Part shown: positions 39,829 through 50,531 of the stretch, in pieces
How positions within the stretch are numbered: position 1 is the stretch's first letter
How the letters are laid out: every line of letters begins with the position of its first letter
Source: Bacillus sp. N13C7
GTDB taxonomy: Bacteria > Bacillota > Bacilli > Bacillales > Bacillaceae
Assembly: GCF_026790065.1 (NCBI RefSeq)
Contig: NZ_JALAMO010000001.1
Coordinates: forward strand, 330,696 to 394,695
DNA: 64,000 nucleotides
Reading direction: 5' to 3'
The notes under the pieces: generated by a model
What the model was told of the DNA's origin: nothing
The model's database searches: none
The model's input: the letters and a program-made list of their open reading frames with translations, nothing else
Translations under genes and position numbers: made by a program

Positions 39829-40524
39829 TCATACCCCCACTTGATTCATCAGTAATGATAGGTTGATATGGTCTTTTGCCATATGCAGAACCGTTTCTTT
39901 CGTCACGTTGGCAAGCTTAGGCGTAACCCCTAAAATCGGCACATCGCATAATCGCTCAATTATCTCAGGATTGGTTTTTTCGTCATCATCAGGAGAATCA
40001 CTGATTCCATTGATGACAATGCCGGCGATTGGAAGACCCATGCTTTTTGCATATTGAACAGTTAAAAAAGTATGATTAATGGTTCCAAGATGAGGACGAG
40101 CCACAATGATCATGGGCAGCTGCAATGCTTTTATGACATGACTGACCAAATAATCCTCTCCCAATGGTACAGATATACCGCCCGCACCTTCTACGATAAA
40201 GCATTCATGTTTTTCTCTTATTTGCTCCCAATGGTTCAAGACCTCTTCCATGCTGACAGCCTTTCCCTCCAGCTTCCCCGCGACATACGGCGCAAGCGGC
40301 GCTTTGAAGGCAAAAGGCGTAATATCTTCATGAGATAGACTCGTTTGTGATGTGTCTTTCAGGAGACTAGTGTCGCTCTTTGGATGATGACGAGATATAC
40401 CGCTTAAAAAAGGTTTAAACACCCCGACATCTCTGTTATGTGCTCTCAATAAAGCGGCAAGACCGCTGGATATAACTGTTTTCCCCACTTCTGTATCTGT
40501 TCCTGTTACAAAAAAACCCCTCAA
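39829..40524 (-). CDS. bioD: BioD, dethiobiotin synthetase
   Basis: A 231-residue P-loop enzyme that closes the ureido ring of dethiobiotin with CO2 and ATP. The Walker-type GTDTEVGKT is at residues 8-16, and VEGAGGISVPLG follows near 115. The bioD and bioF ends overlap by 4 nt, and its stop lies in the bioB leader, so translation is coupled. Length is usual for the family. Confidence 0.95.
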   Translation of the reverse strand: MRGFFVTGTDTEVGKTVISSGLAALLRAHNRDVGVFKPFLSGISRHHPKSDTSLLKDTSQTSLSHEDITPFAFKAPLAPYVAGKLEGKAVSMEEVLNHWEQIREKHECFIVEGAGGISVPLGEDYLVSHVIKALQLPMIIVARPHLGTINHTFLTVQYAKSMGLPIAGIVINGISDSPDDDEKTNPEIIERLCDVPILGVTPKLANVTKETVLHMAKDHINLSLLMNQVGV

Positions 40525-41690
40525 ATGATGTGCAGCTCCTTTCCGATTGAATGAAATGATGTCAGCAAATAATCGATATCACTCGCCCTGTGGTCAGCAG
40601 TGATGGTTAACCGAATCCTGCTTTCACCTGGCGGTACGGTCGGCGGCCGTATGGCAGGGGCATAAATCCCTTTTTCCTGAAGCTTTTCAGCAAATGTGAC
40701 CGTTTTACGGGTATCGCCGATGACCACGGGGATAATCGGCGTACGGTCTCCCTTTACCAGGTAGCCCATGTTCTTCAAACTGGTTCTGATCGTCTCGATA
40801 TAAGAAAACAAAAGCTGCCGTTTCTCCCCGCTGGCTTCAATGATGTTGAAAGCCTCATAAGCCGCCGCACATATGGCTGGCGGAATAGCAGTTTGAAAGA
40901 TAAATGTTCTGGCATGGTTCAGCAAAAAGTCGATAAAAATCGCCGAACCGGCAGCATAACCTCCTTCCGTGCCAACAGCTTTGCTTAAGGTGCCAACCAC
41001 AATGTCAGGACAAACGCCAAAGTATTCACTCGTACCTCTTCCTGATTCACCCAAAACACCTGTGGCGTGGGCATCATCAACGATTACGAAAGCATGATAT
41101 CGTTTGGCAAGTGAGATGAGCTGATCGAGAGGGGCAATCGTGCCATCCATGCTGAATACGCCGTCTGTTACGATAAAACGGCGCTGATAACGCCATGTTT
41201 CGTTCAGCTTGTTTTCAAGATCATCCATATCAATATGCCGATAAACAACTGTATCTGCCTTAGACAGGCGGCACCCGTCAATAATACTCGCATGATTGAA
41301 TTGATCACTTAAAATGACATCTTCCTTATCCGGCAATGATGAAAGGACACCGACATTGGCCAAGTAACCGCTCGAAAACAGTAAAGCTGCTTCCGTCCGT
41401 TTAAAGCCGGCAATCTTTTTTTCAAGCTTTTCATGCCAAATGGAATTGCCTGTCGTTAAACGCGAGCCGCTGCTTCCCACCCCAAATTGCTGCAGTGCTT
41501 CTTGGGCTGCAGAGATCAAGCGGCTATGGCTTGCGAGTCCTAAATAATTGTTTGAAGACCAGACTGTTTGATTTGTGCCATTCATTTTCCTCTCTGGAAT
41601 GGGAGCCCCATTCATTGGCTGAAGCTTGCGGTATATGCCGGCTTCCTTCACTCTGTCTAACCGCTCGTTTAACCAGGCGTCAATCTTCAA
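40521..41690 (-). CDS. bioF: BioF, 8-amino-7-oxononanoate synthase
   Basis: A 389-residue PLP enzyme that condenses pimeloyl thioester with L-alanine. The PLP-lysine lies in [13 protein letters not shown], and the [11 protein letters not shown] aspartate/histidine motif is near residue 200. The start is TTG at 41690, with ATGAGGTT upstream; an ATG five codons earlier has no RBS. Its start overlaps the bioA end by 11 nt. It differs from my memory of the 168 protein at many positions, a sign that the host is not strain 168. Confidence 0.95.
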   Translation of the reverse strand: MKIDAWLNERLDRVKEAGIYRKLQPMNGAPIPERKMNGTNQTVWSSNNYLGLASHSRLISAAQEALQQFGVGSSGSRLTTGNSIWHEKLEKKIAGFKRTEAALLFSSGYLANVGVLSSLPDKEDVILSDQFNHASIIDGCRLSKADTVVYRHIDMDDLENKLNETWRYQRRFIVTDGVFSMDGTIAPLDQLISLAKRYHAFVIVDDAHATGVLGESGRGTSEYFGVCPDIVVGTLSKAVGTEGGYAAGSAIFIDFLLNHARTFIFQTAIPPAICAAAYEAFNIIEASGEKRQLLFSYIETIRTSLKNMGYLVKGDRTPIIPVVIGDTRKTVTFAEKLQEKGIYAPAIRPPTVPPGESRIRLTITADHRASDIDYLLTSFHSIGKELHII

Positions 41691-43026
41691 GGCTGGTAAC
41701 CTCATGGATCGCTTGTTTCATGATGGCAACCATTTCCTCGAGCTCTTCGGTTGTGCTGGCGAGAGGAGGCAGAAATGCAATCACGTCCCCAAGCGGCCTT
41801 GTCAGCATGCCAAGCTCTCGCATCTTTAAGGAAACTTTGTATCCAACCCGCCGATCAGCAGGGTAAGCCTTTTTGGTTTCCTTTGACTGAACGAGCTCTG
41901 CGCCGCACATAAAGCCGAGCTGGCGAATATCTCCCACGTGAGGAAGCGTGTACAGATCTTGCAGAAGGAAATGGAGTTTTTCACTTTTTTGCGCTACTTG
42001 TTCCACAATGTTTTCAGATTCAAACAATGCCAGATTTTCAAGTGCAACCGCACAGCCGAGCTGATTTCCTGTGTAGGAATGACCATGGAAAAAGGTTTTT
42101 TGGTTTTGATAATCATCATAGAATGCCTTATAGATGTCTTCAGCGGCAAACGTAACGGCAATTGGCAAGTAGCCTCCTGTAATGCCTTTGCCGGCAGCCA
42201 TCAGATCGGGCTGGACATTCTCGTGCTCACACGCAAACATTTTTCCGGTACGGCCAAATCCGGTGGCCACTTCGTCAACAATCATTAAGACATCGTATGT
42301 TGTACATAGCTCGCGGACGCCCGCCAAATATCCCTCCGGCATCACGATCATACCGGACGCTCCTTGAACCATTGATTCAATGGAAAGCGCGGCAATTTCC
42401 TCATGATGTTCCTCGAGCAGCTGTTCAAGCTCTCGCAGGCACTCGTCACGGCATTCATCCGGATCACCGCTTTCAGAGCGATATACATAAGGAATCGGAG
42501 CCTTGTAACTATCGAACATTAACGGCCCGTATACGCGGTGGAACAGTTCAATTGAACCGACACTGACGGCGCCAATCGTATCACCGTGATAGCCATTTTT
42601 CATTGCGATGAATGTTTGTTTCTTGGGCTTTCCGATGTTCTTCCAATATTGAAACGCCATTTTTAGGGCGATTTCCATCGCTTCTGCGCCGCTGTCTGAA
42701 TAAAAGACGCGCGTGAGCTTTGTTGGACTGATATCAATTAATCTTTCGGCAAGCTGCGTTGCAGGAACGTTGGTCATGCCCAATAACGTAGAGTGCGCGA
42801 TTTTTCCAAGCTGCTTTTTAATCGCGTCATCTAATTCCTTTTTGCGGTGTCCGTGGACATTAAGCCAAACAGAAGAAAACCCGTCATAGTATTCCTTGCC
42901 GTTTATGTCTTTGACTTTGATCCCAGCACCGCTTTCGATGATTAAGGGGTTTTCATCATAATCTTTCATTTGGGTAAACGGCAGCCAGAGGTGCTTTTTA
43001 CTTTTTTCTATCAAATCATGAGTCAT
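41680..43026 (-). CDS. bioA: BioA, adenosylmethionine/lysine-8-amino-7-oxononanoate aminotransferase
   Basis: A 448-residue class III aminotransferase that makes 7,8-diaminononanoate. The PLP-lysine is in [12 protein letters not shown], and the [12 protein letters not shown] motif precedes it. The B. subtilis enzyme is reported to use lysine instead of SAM as amino donor; the sequence alone does not prove this. It overlaps bioW by 11 nt. Confidence 0.95.
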   Translation of the reverse strand: MTHDLIEKSKKHLWLPFTQMKDYDENPLIIESGAGIKVKDINGKEYYDGFSSVWLNVHGHRKKELDDAIKKQLGKIAHSTLLGMTNVPATQLAERLIDISPTKLTRVFYSDSGAEAMEIALKMAFQYWKNIGKPKKQTFIAMKNGYHGDTIGAVSVGSIELFHRVYGPLMFDSYKAPIPYVYRSESGDPDECRDECLRELEQLLEEHHEEIAALSIESMVQGASGMIVMPEGYLAGVRELCTTYDVLMIVDEVATGFGRTGKMFACEHENVQPDLMAAGKGITGGYLPIAVTFAAEDIYKAFYDDYQNQKTFFHGHSYTGNQLGCAVALENLALFESENIVEQVAQKSEKLHFLLQDLYTLPHVGDIRQLGFMCGAELVQSKETKKAYPADRRVGYKVSLKMRELGMLTRPLGDVIAFLPPLASTTEELEEMVAIMKQAIHEVTSLED

Positions 43027-43792
43027 GATCTTCCTCCCACTCTATTAAAATAGGCTGCTTCTTCAGAACATGTATGTACGTGTTTACATCGTTGGAGCCA
43101 TCAATAAAAAAGATGCGGCAGCCCTCTTCTGTCCCGTATTCTTTCATTGCTGTAATACGCTGATAGCCCATTTTTTTACCCGCAACGTAGCCTGTTATGT
43201 AATCAGGGTCATCCGACCAGCACAATTCTGCAACGGCGGCCGGGTGCTGGCTGACCTTTGAAGCGAGTGCGAGGGCTTCTTTTATTCTTGGATGTGCCGC
43301 TACGTGACAGTGGAGCGCCCATTTTTCAAAATTGGCGTCCTGCCAATCCATTCTGGATACCCGCACCCCTTTTCCTTTTGTTTGGTCAATCCGCTTGCCC
43401 GAGTGAATATCAAACACCACCGCTCCCCTGACACCCGACCATTCAGGGATTTGGTCATAGGCTTTTTCAATCACTTCTCGCGGAACGCCCTCTCTTTCCA
43501 ATAACAAGCGGGCAAGCTTTTGCCCCTCTTCCGGGGAGCTTACTTCATTTGTATGCACTGCCAATGGCTGAATGGTTTTTATCGGTTCATGAACTTCTTC
43601 AAATTGAATTTGCATAAAATCAGGTTTTCCTCTTGAATGGGATAATCCTTTTTCTAATAAGGCATTGACTGTACGCTTCATCTCACGGAAAGGAATCAGC
43701 CGTTCTCCTCCGGAAATATGCTTTCCGCCGTCTTCATGAGATCCATTCATAGAGGCCCTCATTCTGACACTATAAAATGTTTCATCTTGCAT
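43016..43792 (-). CDS. bioW: BioW, pimeloyl-CoA (6-carboxyhexanoate-CoA) ligase
   Basis: A 258-residue enzyme that activates free pimelate with CoA and ATP. It is unrelated to the common acyl-CoA ligases. The family-typical N-terminus ([28 protein letters not shown]) and [17 protein letters not shown] near the C-terminus are present. ATG at 43792 has AAAGGG nine nt upstream. It is the first gene of the operon, directly behind the BirA-type operator. Having both BioW and BioI gives two routes to the pimeloyl unit. Confidence 0.94.
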   Translation of the reverse strand: MQDETFYSVRMRASMNGSHEDGGKHISGGERLIPFREMKRTVNALLEKGLSHSRGKPDFMQIQFEEVHEPIKTIQPLAVHTNEVSSPEEGQKLARLLLEREGVPREVIEKAYDQIPEWSGVRGAVVFDIHSGKRIDQTKGKGVRVSRMDWQDANFEKWALHCHVAAHPRIKEALALASKVSQHPAAVAELCWSDDPDYITGYVAGKKMGYQRITAMKEYGTEEGCRIFFIDGSNDVNTYIHVLKKQPILIEWEEDHDS

Positions 43793-43844
43793 CCCTTCTC
43801 GCCCTTTCACTGATAACTGAAGAAAGCGATCGCTTCCGCCCTAA

Positions 43845-43875
43845 ATGTTAACTAAATATAAATTTAGGTTAACAA
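43845..43875. promoter_or_regulatory. BirA operator of the bio operon
   Basis: ATGTTAAC at 43845-43852 and GTTAACAA at 43868-43875, an inverted repeat with a 15-nt spacer. This is the known form of the biotin operator bound by BirA-biotinyl-AMP. It covers the expected transcription start. Confidence 0.9.
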
Positions 43876-43880
43876 TTAGA

Positions 43881-43909
43881 ATATTATTATTCACGAACGA
43901 TTCTGTCAA
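43881..43909 (-). promoter_or_regulatory. Sigma-A promoter of the bio operon
   Basis: On the minus strand: a perfect TTGACA, a 17-nt spacer and TAATAT. The BirA operator lies just downstream. Confidence 0.85.
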
Positions 43910-43945
43910 TAGGAGAAAGCATTTAGCAGATGGTGAAAAAGAAAC

Positions 43946-43973
43946 AAAAAGACCGTTTTAACGTAAAACGGTC
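43946..43973 (-). terminator. Terminator after ytaP
   Basis: A perfect 10-bp stem (gaccgtttta / taaaacggtc) with a 3-nt loop and T5 on the minus strand. It isolates ytaP from the bio promoter. Confidence 0.88.
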
Positions 43974-43986
43974 CAGCTTTGATTTC

Positions 43987-44886
43987 TTATAGCCACTTTT
44001 GCAAAAATTGGACAGCTGCATGTCTCATGACTGCCGTTTCGAAATGCCCCGAAGCAGAACGGACCACCTGATAGCACTCAGAAGCTCCCTGTCCAGCATA
44101 GACAGCTGTCAATTCTTTTTCGATTTTGCCCACACCCTCAGCCGGCGTTAACCGGTCGTGTTCACCAACAAGGCTTAGGTGCGGGCGCGGCGTGATCAGG
44201 CTTTGGATCTCCGATGCGGAAAAATGCTTTGCAAGCGACGGGACATAGTAATAAAAGCCATGCCGGTCTAGATTCTGTGTTTTGATCAGTACGTGATGAT
44301 CTACTTGGCTGCACAAGTCCACGCACACCTTAATCCGGTCATCAAGCGCCGCTGTCCACCATGCCATCAACCCTCCCATAGACATGCCGATGGTTCCGAT
44401 TCTGTCAGACAGGACATCAGGACGAGACTGCAAATAATCTAATGCTCTTAAACTGTCATAAATCATCATGCCCCACATCACTCTGCCGGTCAGCAACATT
44501 TCTTTGAAAATCTCGCTTTCCGCTTTTCCTCGCCGATCTCCAAATCCCCAATGATCAATTGAAAGAATGCTATACCCGAGAGACGTCAGCTCATGAGCAT
44601 AAGAAGGCGCTTTTAAATAATCTGCTCCTTCAATCAGTTCATTTTTCCCCCTGTCATACCGGCCGCCATGGGAATGCTGGAACAACACGGCTGGACAAGG
44701 TCCTTCTGCTGACTCCGGCTTTACAAAATAAGCAGGCACCTTTTCATATCCGTTTAAATCAAGCAGGAGCGTTTCAATGATATGTCCTTCTCTTTTTTCT
44801 ATACACAATGCCTCTGCACTGATTGGCCTCTGATCTGGCAAATCTCCAAGCAGCCGAAACAGCTGCTTTCTTTTTTCGTTTTTCAT
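43987..44886 (-). CDS. ytaP: YtaP, alpha/beta-hydrolase (acetyl esterase-like)
   Basis: A 299-residue alpha/beta-hydrolase of the dienelactone hydrolase/acetyl xylan esterase group. The nucleophile elbow is GMSMGG near residue 168. The acid (GEHDRLTP) and the catalytic His (SASGHFET) are in place. No signal peptide, so it is cytoplasmic. The substrate is unknown; an acetylated sugar is plausible beside the sugar genes. ATG at 44886 with GGAGGGGG upstream. It is divergent from msmR across a region with a perfect palindrome. Confidence 0.88.
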   Translation of the reverse strand: MKNEKRKQLFRLLGDLPDQRPISAEALCIEKREGHIIETLLLDLNGYEKVPAYFVKPESAEGPCPAVLFQHSHGGRYDRGKNELIEGADYLKAPSYAHELTSLGYSILSIDHWGFGDRRGKAESEIFKEMLLTGRVMWGMMIYDSLRALDYLQSRPDVLSDRIGTIGMSMGGLMAWWTAALDDRIKVCVDLCSQVDHHVLIKTQNLDRHGFYYYVPSLAKHFSASEIQSLITPRPHLSLVGEHDRLTPAEGVGKIEKELTAVYAGQGASECYQVVRSASGHFETAVMRHAAVQFLQKWL

Positions 44887-44968
44887 TCCATCCCCCTCCT
44901 TATTCGCTTACTTCACATTTACGAGACAGATTGGGTTTCCCCTTTATTTTTCTAAACCACATCAGATC

Positions 44969-44990
44969 ATTTACTAAATATTTAGTAAAT
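44969..44990. promoter_or_regulatory. 22-bp perfect palindrome between ytaP and msmR
   Basis: The core is TTTACTAAATATTTAGTAAA, a perfect 20-bp palindrome, plus one more A/T pair outside. A partial copy (TTTACTAAA) lies at 45075-45083, next to the msmR start. Probably an operator; MsmR or an unknown regulator of ytaP could bind it. Confidence 0.55.
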
Positions 44991-45016
44991 ATAACGAAAT
45001 ATTCCGAAAATAGTTA

Positions 45017-45046
45017 TTGTAACCGCTTACTTCCATATGATAGTAT
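45017..45046 (+). promoter_or_regulatory. msmR promoter with cre-like site over the -35
   Basis: TTGTAA at 45018-45023, a 17-nt spacer, and TAGTAT at 45041-45046. The 15 bases 45017-45031 match the cre consensus at 13 positions, so CcpA could block the promoter. Confidence 0.55.
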
Positions 45047-45102
45047 CAATTTATCAAAAACAGATAAGTTAACATTTTACTAAAAAGATGAGAGGGATAC
45101 CC

Positions 45103-46137
45103 ATGGTTCGGATTAAAGATATCGCCTTAAAAGCTAATGTTTCCAGTGCAACTGTATCCAGAATTTTAAATGAAGATGAGTCGCTGACAGTTGCAGGTGA
45201 AACGAGACAAAGAGTCATCAATATTGCCGAAGAGCTTGGCTATCAAACGGTTGCCAAACGCCGGAAAGCCCGCGGGCAAAAACAGCGGGCCCAGCCGCTG
45301 ATCGGCGTGCTGAGCTGCCTGTCCCCCGATCAGGAGCGGCAGGATCCTTATTTTTCTTCAATTCGCAAAGGCATTGAAAAAGAATGCTTTGAACAGGAAA
45401 TTTTCATTACGAATTCGATTCATCTCGGTTCCTTTCAGGAGCATATCTTTCGGGAACTGGATGGTGTTATTGTCATCGGCCGTGTTCATGATGAAGCGGT
45501 TAAGCACATCAGCGGAAGGCTGGAGCATGCCGTATTTATTAATCATTCTCCAGATCCGCAAGCATACGATTCGATTGGCATTGATTTTGAATCCGCTTCA
45601 CGACAGGCAATCGAATACCTTTTCGATCTAGGCTACAAACGGTTAGGCTACATTGGCGGACAGGAAAAAGAGCATACGCTGAAGGACGGACAAAGCATTC
45701 GCAGAACCATTGAAGACAAGCGCCTCACCGCCTTTTTGGAGTTTGCCGCCCCCCAGCCTGAGCATGTGCTGGTCGGAGAATACAGCATGCGTGAGGGCTA
45801 TCGCCTGATGAAGAAAGCAATCGCTCAAGGCAATCTGCCGGAAGCATTCTTTATCGCCAGCGATTCCATGGCGATTGGCGCATTAAAAGCACTCCAGGAA
45901 GCCGGATTGCAAGTGCCTCGCGATACAGCGATCGTCAGCTTTAACGGCATTGAAGAAGCTGAGTTTGCCAGCACGCCTTTAACGACGGTGAAGGTATACA
46001 CAGAGGAAATGGGCCGTACAGGCGTAAAACTGCTGCTCGACCGCCTCAATGGCCGAACGCTTCCCCACCGCGTCACACTGCCCACAACATTAATCGTGAG
46101 ACAAAGCTGCGGATGTACGGCTAAGGGGGTGACATAA
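45103..46137 (+). CDS. msmR: MsmR, LacI-family regulator of alpha-galactoside use
   Basis: A 344-residue LacI/GalR regulator. The N-terminal helix-turn-helix with hinge (MVRIKDIALKANVSSATVSRILN) is followed by a periplasmic-binding-like sugar domain (residues ~60-340). It should repress the msmE-amyD-amyC-melA genes until an alpha-galactoside such as melibiose or raffinose is present. ATG at 45103 has GAGAGGG upstream. The first gene of the operon, 33 nt before msmE. Confidence 0.92.
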   Translation: MVRIKDIALKANVSSATVSRILNEDESLTVAGETRQRVINIAEELGYQTVAKRRKARGQKQRAQPLIGVLSCLSPDQERQDPYFSSIRKGIEKECFEQEIFITNSIHLGSFQEHIFRELDGVIVIGRVHDEAVKHISGRLEHAVFINHSPDPQAYDSIGIDFESASRQAIEYLFDLGYKRLGYIGGQEKEHTLKDGQSIRRTIEDKRLTAFLEFAAPQPEHVLVGEYSMREGYRLMKKAIAQGNLPEAFFIASDSMAIGALKALQEAGLQVPRDTAIVSFNGIEEAEFASTPLTTVKVYTEEMGRTGVKLLLDRLNGRTLPHRVTLPTTLIVRQSCGCTAKGVT

Positions 46138-46170
46138 GAAAAGATTCATCACGATGATAAGGAGGAAAAG

Positions 46171-47448
46171 ATGAAACACATATTTGTTTTATTTCTCTCT
46201 CTTATTCTGCTTATGCTGCCCGGCTGCTCAGCAGAGAAAAGCTCAGCAGATACCGCAAAACAGACGTTAACCATTTATTCTACAATGTCAACCGACACTG
46301 AAAGAGATACGTTCAGAAAATTGGCGGCAGCGTTTGAAAAGGAACACAGTGACATTCGTGTCAGCCTTCATTTCCCAGGCAATGACTATGAAAATATGAT
46401 GCGTGTGAGAATGGCTGCCAATGACTTGCCCGATCTTTTCGATACACATGGCTGGGGAAAAATCAGGTACGGAGAATATACCGCCGATCTCCGTGAGATG
46501 GAATGGACTCAAAACCTTGACCCAAATTTAAACAGCATCCTCAAAAATAAGAATGGAAAGGTGTATGGCTATCCGATCAATCAGGCAAAAGACGGTTTGG
46601 CGTATAACCGTAATATTTTAAACCGTTACGGCATTGATCCGCCGGAAACCATGGATGACTTTATGAAAGCGCTGAGAACGATTAAAGAAAAGAGTAAGGG
46701 AAAGATTGTGCCCTTCTGGTTTGCTGGATATGACAAAAGCTCATTCGCCCAATATTACGACCAATTCGCTACACCTCTTCTCATCACAGATCCTGCCCAT
46801 AATGAAACAAAACAGCTCATCAACGGTACTTTTCAATGGAGCAAATTCACTTATTTATCAGAGATCCTTAAACAAATGCAGAAAGAAAAACTAATCAATA
46901 TTGACGCTGTAACTGCAAAAAAATCACAGCTCATTGAATTAATGGCCCAAAACAAAATCGCCTTTACGATGCAAGGCGGCACACTCGGCCAAGACGTTGC
47001 CCAGATCAATCCGAACGTCAAGGTCGGCATTATCCCGACACCTGCCATACATGCCGATGATGACCCAATATGGATCGGCGGGGAACGCTATACGCTTGCA
47101 GCATGGAAAGATTCGCCTCACTTAAAAGAGGCAAAAGAATTTATCGCATTTATGGCCCGTCCCGCAAATGCCAAACAAATGGCTGAGGCCACGTCGCTTC
47201 CTTCGGGTCTGACTCATGTAAAAGCTGATATTTTTTACGCAAACGATTATGAGTATTATCAAGATGTCAAAGTCGAGCCTTACTTCGATCGGTTATACCT
47301 GCCAAACGGAATGTGGGATGTCCTTGGCACGGTCGGGCAGGAGCTTGCGGCTGACATTTTGACGCCTCAAGAGATTTCGAAAAAGCTGGGCAGAGAATAC
47401 AAACGACTTCGGGAGCAATCGGAAACACAGGGAGCTGAAGAACAATGA
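46171..47448 (+). CDS. msmE: MsmE, alpha-galactoside-binding lipoprotein
   Basis: A 425-residue family-1 solute-binding protein. The signal peptide ends in the lipobox LPGC (Cys near residue 20). The mature domain shows the binding-protein patterns ([31 protein letters not shown]). It captures melibiose, raffinose and related sugars. ATG at 46171 follows AAGGAGG. Its stop overlaps the amyD start by 4 nt. Confidence 0.92.
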   Translation: MKHIFVLFLSLILLMLPGCSAEKSSADTAKQTLTIYSTMSTDTERDTFRKLAAAFEKEHSDIRVSLHFPGNDYENMMRVRMAANDLPDLFDTHGWGKIRYGEYTADLREMEWTQNLDPNLNSILKNKNGKVYGYPINQAKDGLAYNRNILNRYGIDPPETMDDFMKALRTIKEKSKGKIVPFWFAGYDKSSFAQYYDQFATPLLITDPAHNETKQLINGTFQWSKFTYLSEILKQMQKEKLINIDAVTAKKSQLIELMAQNKIAFTMQGGTLGQDVAQINPNVKVGIIPTPAIHADDDPIWIGGERYTLAAWKDSPHLKEAKEFIAFMARPANAKQMAEATSLPSGLTHVKADIFYANDYEYYQDVKVEPYFDRLYLPNGMWDVLGTVGQELAADILTPQEISKKLGREYKRLREQSETQGAEEQ

Positions 47449-48356
47449 GTGAGATCGCAAGGGACGTTCATGTGAAACAGGTTAAGCCAAAAAAGCAGTC
47501 CTCACTTTGGTGGATGTATATTCCTGCTTTGCTCTCCGTACTGGTCTTTATGATTTATCCGTTTGTGAAAGGCGCATTGATCACCTTTACAAACTGGAAC
47601 GGCTTTTCACAAGTCTACCAATGGGTGGGATTCGCGCAATATGAAAGGCTGTTTTCTGATCCTGACACCTGGCACATCTTAAAAAACACACTGCTTTACG
47701 GGCTCGGCAGCACCTTTTTTCAGAATGTGGTTGGACTCTTGTACGCCCTGCTATTGAATCAAAGCATCAAAATGAAAGCGATAACTAGAACAATTGTGTA
47801 TTTGCCGGTCATGATCAGCCCGCTCATTATGGGCTACATTTGGTACTTTTTCTTCTCCTACGACGGAGGCGCGCTCAACGATTTACTGGGTGTATTCGGC
47901 ATCAGCCCGATCAATGCGCTCGCCAGTCCATCACTCAATCCATGGATCATTGTCATGATTAACACCTATCAATATGTCGGGATTGCTATGGTTGTCTACT
48001 TAGCAGGCCTGCAAAGCATTCCAAAAGACTACTATGAAGCGGCGCAAATGGATGGAGCGAAACAAGGGCAGCAGTTTTTCACGATCACGCTGCCGCTGTT
48101 AATGCCCTCAATCACGATTAATATGGTGATCAACATTATCGGAGGCTTAAAGCTGTTTGACGTCATTATCGCGCTCACCGCAGGGGGGCCCGGAAATGCG
48201 TCGCAGTCCATGTCCACATTTATGTATGATTTGTACTTCAAACGGCAGGATGCCGGTTATGCCGCAACCCAAGGCATATTTATGGCATTTGTCATTTTGA
48301 TCATCAGCTTTTGTGCGCTAGCGTACTTTAAAAGAAAGGAGACGGAAATGTCATGA
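47445..48356 (+). CDS. amyD: AmyD, alpha-galactoside ABC permease
   Basis: A 303-residue MalF-type permease with 6 membrane helices. The EAA loop ([22 protein letters not shown]) is near residue 200. It forms the channel with AmyC. It overlaps both msmE and amyC by 4 nt. No ATPase gene is in the operon, so it must share one (MsmX in B. subtilis). Confidence 0.93.
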   Translation: MSEIARDVHVKQVKPKKQSSLWWMYIPALLSVLVFMIYPFVKGALITFTNWNGFSQVYQWVGFAQYERLFSDPDTWHILKNTLLYGLGSTFFQNVVGLLYALLLNQSIKMKAITRTIVYLPVMISPLIMGYIWYFFFSYDGGALNDLLGVFGISPINALASPSLNPWIIVMINTYQYVGIAMVVYLAGLQSIPKDYYEAAQMDGAKQGQQFFTITLPLLMPSITINMVINIIGGLKLFDVIIALTAGGPGNASQSMSTFMYDLYFKRQDAGYAATQGIFMAFVILIISFCALAYFKRKETEMS

Positions 48357-49183
48357 AAACCGCCCGTTCAAAAAACATGCGGATCATTACGATTCTTGCC
48401 GCCATTGTCGCCTGTGCGCATTTCATTCCTTTTTACATCCTGCTGACCACTTCATTAAAAGCAAAAGGGGACTACAGTTCGAAATGGCTGTTTCCAGCCG
48501 ACATCTCCTTTCACAATTTTTCAGACGCATGGGAGCGCGCTTCGCTCGGAAACTCTTTTATGAACACCATCATCATCACTGTTTTTTCTGCCTTGTTATT
48601 GATCGTATTCGGCTCACTTGCCGCCTACCCTCTTGCCCGGCGGGAAACGAAGCTGAATAAAGCCGTTTTTGCCCTGTTGATTTCCATTATGATCATCCCT
48701 CCATTAACGTCCATGGTGCCTTTGTACCGGATGGTCGTGGACGCCGGAATGGTCAATACACACGCTATCGCCATTTTGATCAATACAGCCGCTTATATGC
48801 CGTTAACCGTATTCTTGTATTCAGGCTTTATCCGTTCGACCATTCCAAAAGAGCTTGAGGAAGCCGCAAGAATTGACGGCGCAGGCATGCTGAAAATCTT
48901 TTTTACGATCGTGTTTCCTCTGCTGAAGCCGATCACTGCGACAATCTGTATTATTTCCTGTGTCTTCATATGGAACGACTATCAATTCGCCATTTTCTTT
49001 TTACAAGATCAAAAGGTACAGACATTAACAGTTGCCATGGCAGGTTTTTTCGGAGAAAACGCCAACAACCTGCATTTAGTTGCCGCAGCCGCGCTCATGG
49101 CGATGCTGCCGATGGTTATTCTGTTTTTGGCGCTGCAAAAATACTTTATTGCCGGCCTGTCATCCGGAGCGGTAAAGGGATAA
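48353..49183 (+). CDS. amyC: AmyC, alpha-galactoside ABC permease
   Basis: A 276-residue MalG-type permease with 6 membrane helices. The EAA loop ([22 protein letters not shown]) is present. The C-terminus ends in SGAVKG, usual in the family. It is coupled to amyD by a 4-nt overlap and is followed by melA after 18 nt. Confidence 0.93.
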   Translation: MKTARSKNMRIITILAAIVACAHFIPFYILLTTSLKAKGDYSSKWLFPADISFHNFSDAWERASLGNSFMNTIIITVFSALLLIVFGSLAAYPLARRETKLNKAVFALLISIMIIPPLTSMVPLYRMVVDAGMVNTHAIAILINTAAYMPLTVFLYSGFIRSTIPKELEEAARIDGAGMLKIFFTIVFPLLKPITATICIISCVFIWNDYQFAIFFLQDQKVQTLTVAMAGFFGENANNLHLVAAAALMAMLPMVILFLALQKYFIAGLSSGAVKG

Positions 49184-49201
49184 CATTAAGGAGGAAGCAT
49201 T

Positions 49202-50500
49202 ATGAAAAAAATCACATTTATCGGTGCAGGAAGCACCATCTTCGCGAAAAATGTTTTGGGAGACTGCTTATTAACAGAAGCGCTGAATGGATTTGAATTC
49301 GCCCTATATGACATTGATCCAAAACGCCTGCGGGAATCCCAGCTCATGCTTGAAAATCTGAGAGACCGCTATAATCCGAGCGTTGCCATCAACAGCTACG
49401 ATGACAGAAAACTAGCCTTGCAGAACGCAAGCTATGTCATCAATGCGATCCAGGTTGGCGGATATAAACCAAGCACAGTCATCGATTTCGAGATTCCCAA
49501 ACGGTACGGGCTGCGTCAGACGATTGCCGACACAGTCGGAATCGGCGGGATCTTTAGATCACTCAGAACAATCCCGGTCTTATTTGATATCGCAAAAGAT
49601 ATGGAGGAAATGTGCCCGGATGCGTGGTTTTTAAATTATACAAATCCAATGGCCACTCTTACAGGCGCCATGCTCCGCTATACGAATATCAAAACAATCG
49701 GGCTTTGCCACAGTGTTCAAGTGTGCACGAAGGATTTATTCAAATCTCTCGGAATGGAGCATGATGGAATCGAGGAACGCATCGCAGGAATCAATCATAT
49801 GGCCTGGCTTTTGGAAGTCAAAAAAGATGGTGCAGATCTCTATCCGGAAATTAAAAGAAGAGCAAAAGAAAAACAAAAAACAAAGCATCATGATATGGTG
49901 CGGTTTGAATTGATGGATAAGTTCGGCTATTATGTGACGGAATCCTCCGAACACAACGCAGAATACCACCCTTACTTTATTAAACGGAATTATCCCGAGC
50001 TGATCAGCGAGCTGCAAATCCCGCTTGACGAATATCCGAGAAGATGCGTGAAACAGATTCAAAATTGGGAGAAAATGCGGGATGATATCGTCAACAATAA
50101 AAACCTTACGCATGAACGTTCAAAGGAATACGGTTCGAGAATTATAGAAGCAATGGAAACAAACGAGCCGTTCACCTTCGGGGGAAACGTCTTGAATACA
50201 GGACTGATTACCAATCTGCCTTCAAAAGCGGTTGTAGAAGTGACATGTGTCGCTGACAGAAAAAAAATTACGCCGTGCTTCGCCGGCGAACTGCCTGAGC
50301 AGCTTGCAGCCTTAAACCGGACCAATATTAATACACAGCTGATGACAATTGAAGCCGCTGTTACACAGAAAAAAGAAGCGGTCTATCAAGCTGCAATGCT
50401 TGATCCGCATACAAGCGCGGAGCTTTCCTTGAATGACATCATCTCCATGTGTGACGACTTATTTGAAGCCCACGGTGATTGGCTGCCGGAATACAAATAA
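49202..50500 (+). CDS. melA: MelA, alpha-galactosidase (GH4)
   Basis: A 432-residue GH4 enzyme, which uses NAD+ and a divalent metal. The NAD-binding GAGSTIFAKNVLGD is near residue 7. LCHSVQ (metal-ligand Cys) and GINHMAW (His) are near residues 174 and 200. It hydrolyses imported melibiose and raffinose-type sugars in the cytoplasm. ATG at 49202 with AAGGAGG upstream. It is the last gene of the operon, ending in a strong bidirectional terminator. Confidence 0.94.
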   Translation: MKKITFIGAGSTIFAKNVLGDCLLTEALNGFEFALYDIDPKRLRESQLMLENLRDRYNPSVAINSYDDRKLALQNASYVINAIQVGGYKPSTVIDFEIPKRYGLRQTIADTVGIGGIFRSLRTIPVLFDIAKDMEEMCPDAWFLNYTNPMATLTGAMLRYTNIKTIGLCHSVQVCTKDLFKSLGMEHDGIEERIAGINHMAWLLEVKKDGADLYPEIKRRAKEKQKTKHHDMVRFELMDKFGYYVTESSEHNAEYHPYFIKRNYPELISELQIPLDEYPRRCVKQIQNWEKMRDDIVNNKNLTHERSKEYGSRIIEAMETNEPFTFGGNVLNTGLITNLPSKAVVEVTCVADRKKITPCFAGELPEQLAALNRTNINTQLMTIEAAVTQKKEAVYQAAMLDPHTSAELSLNDIISMCDDLFEAHGDWLPEYK

Positions 50501-50531
50501 AAAAACTAGGGACCGCTTCCCCTAGTTTTTT
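50500..50531. terminator. Bidirectional terminator of melA and ytwF
   Basis: A 12-bp stem (aaaaaactaggg / ccctagtttttt) with an 8-nt loop. It overlaps the ytwF stop codon. Confidence 0.88.
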
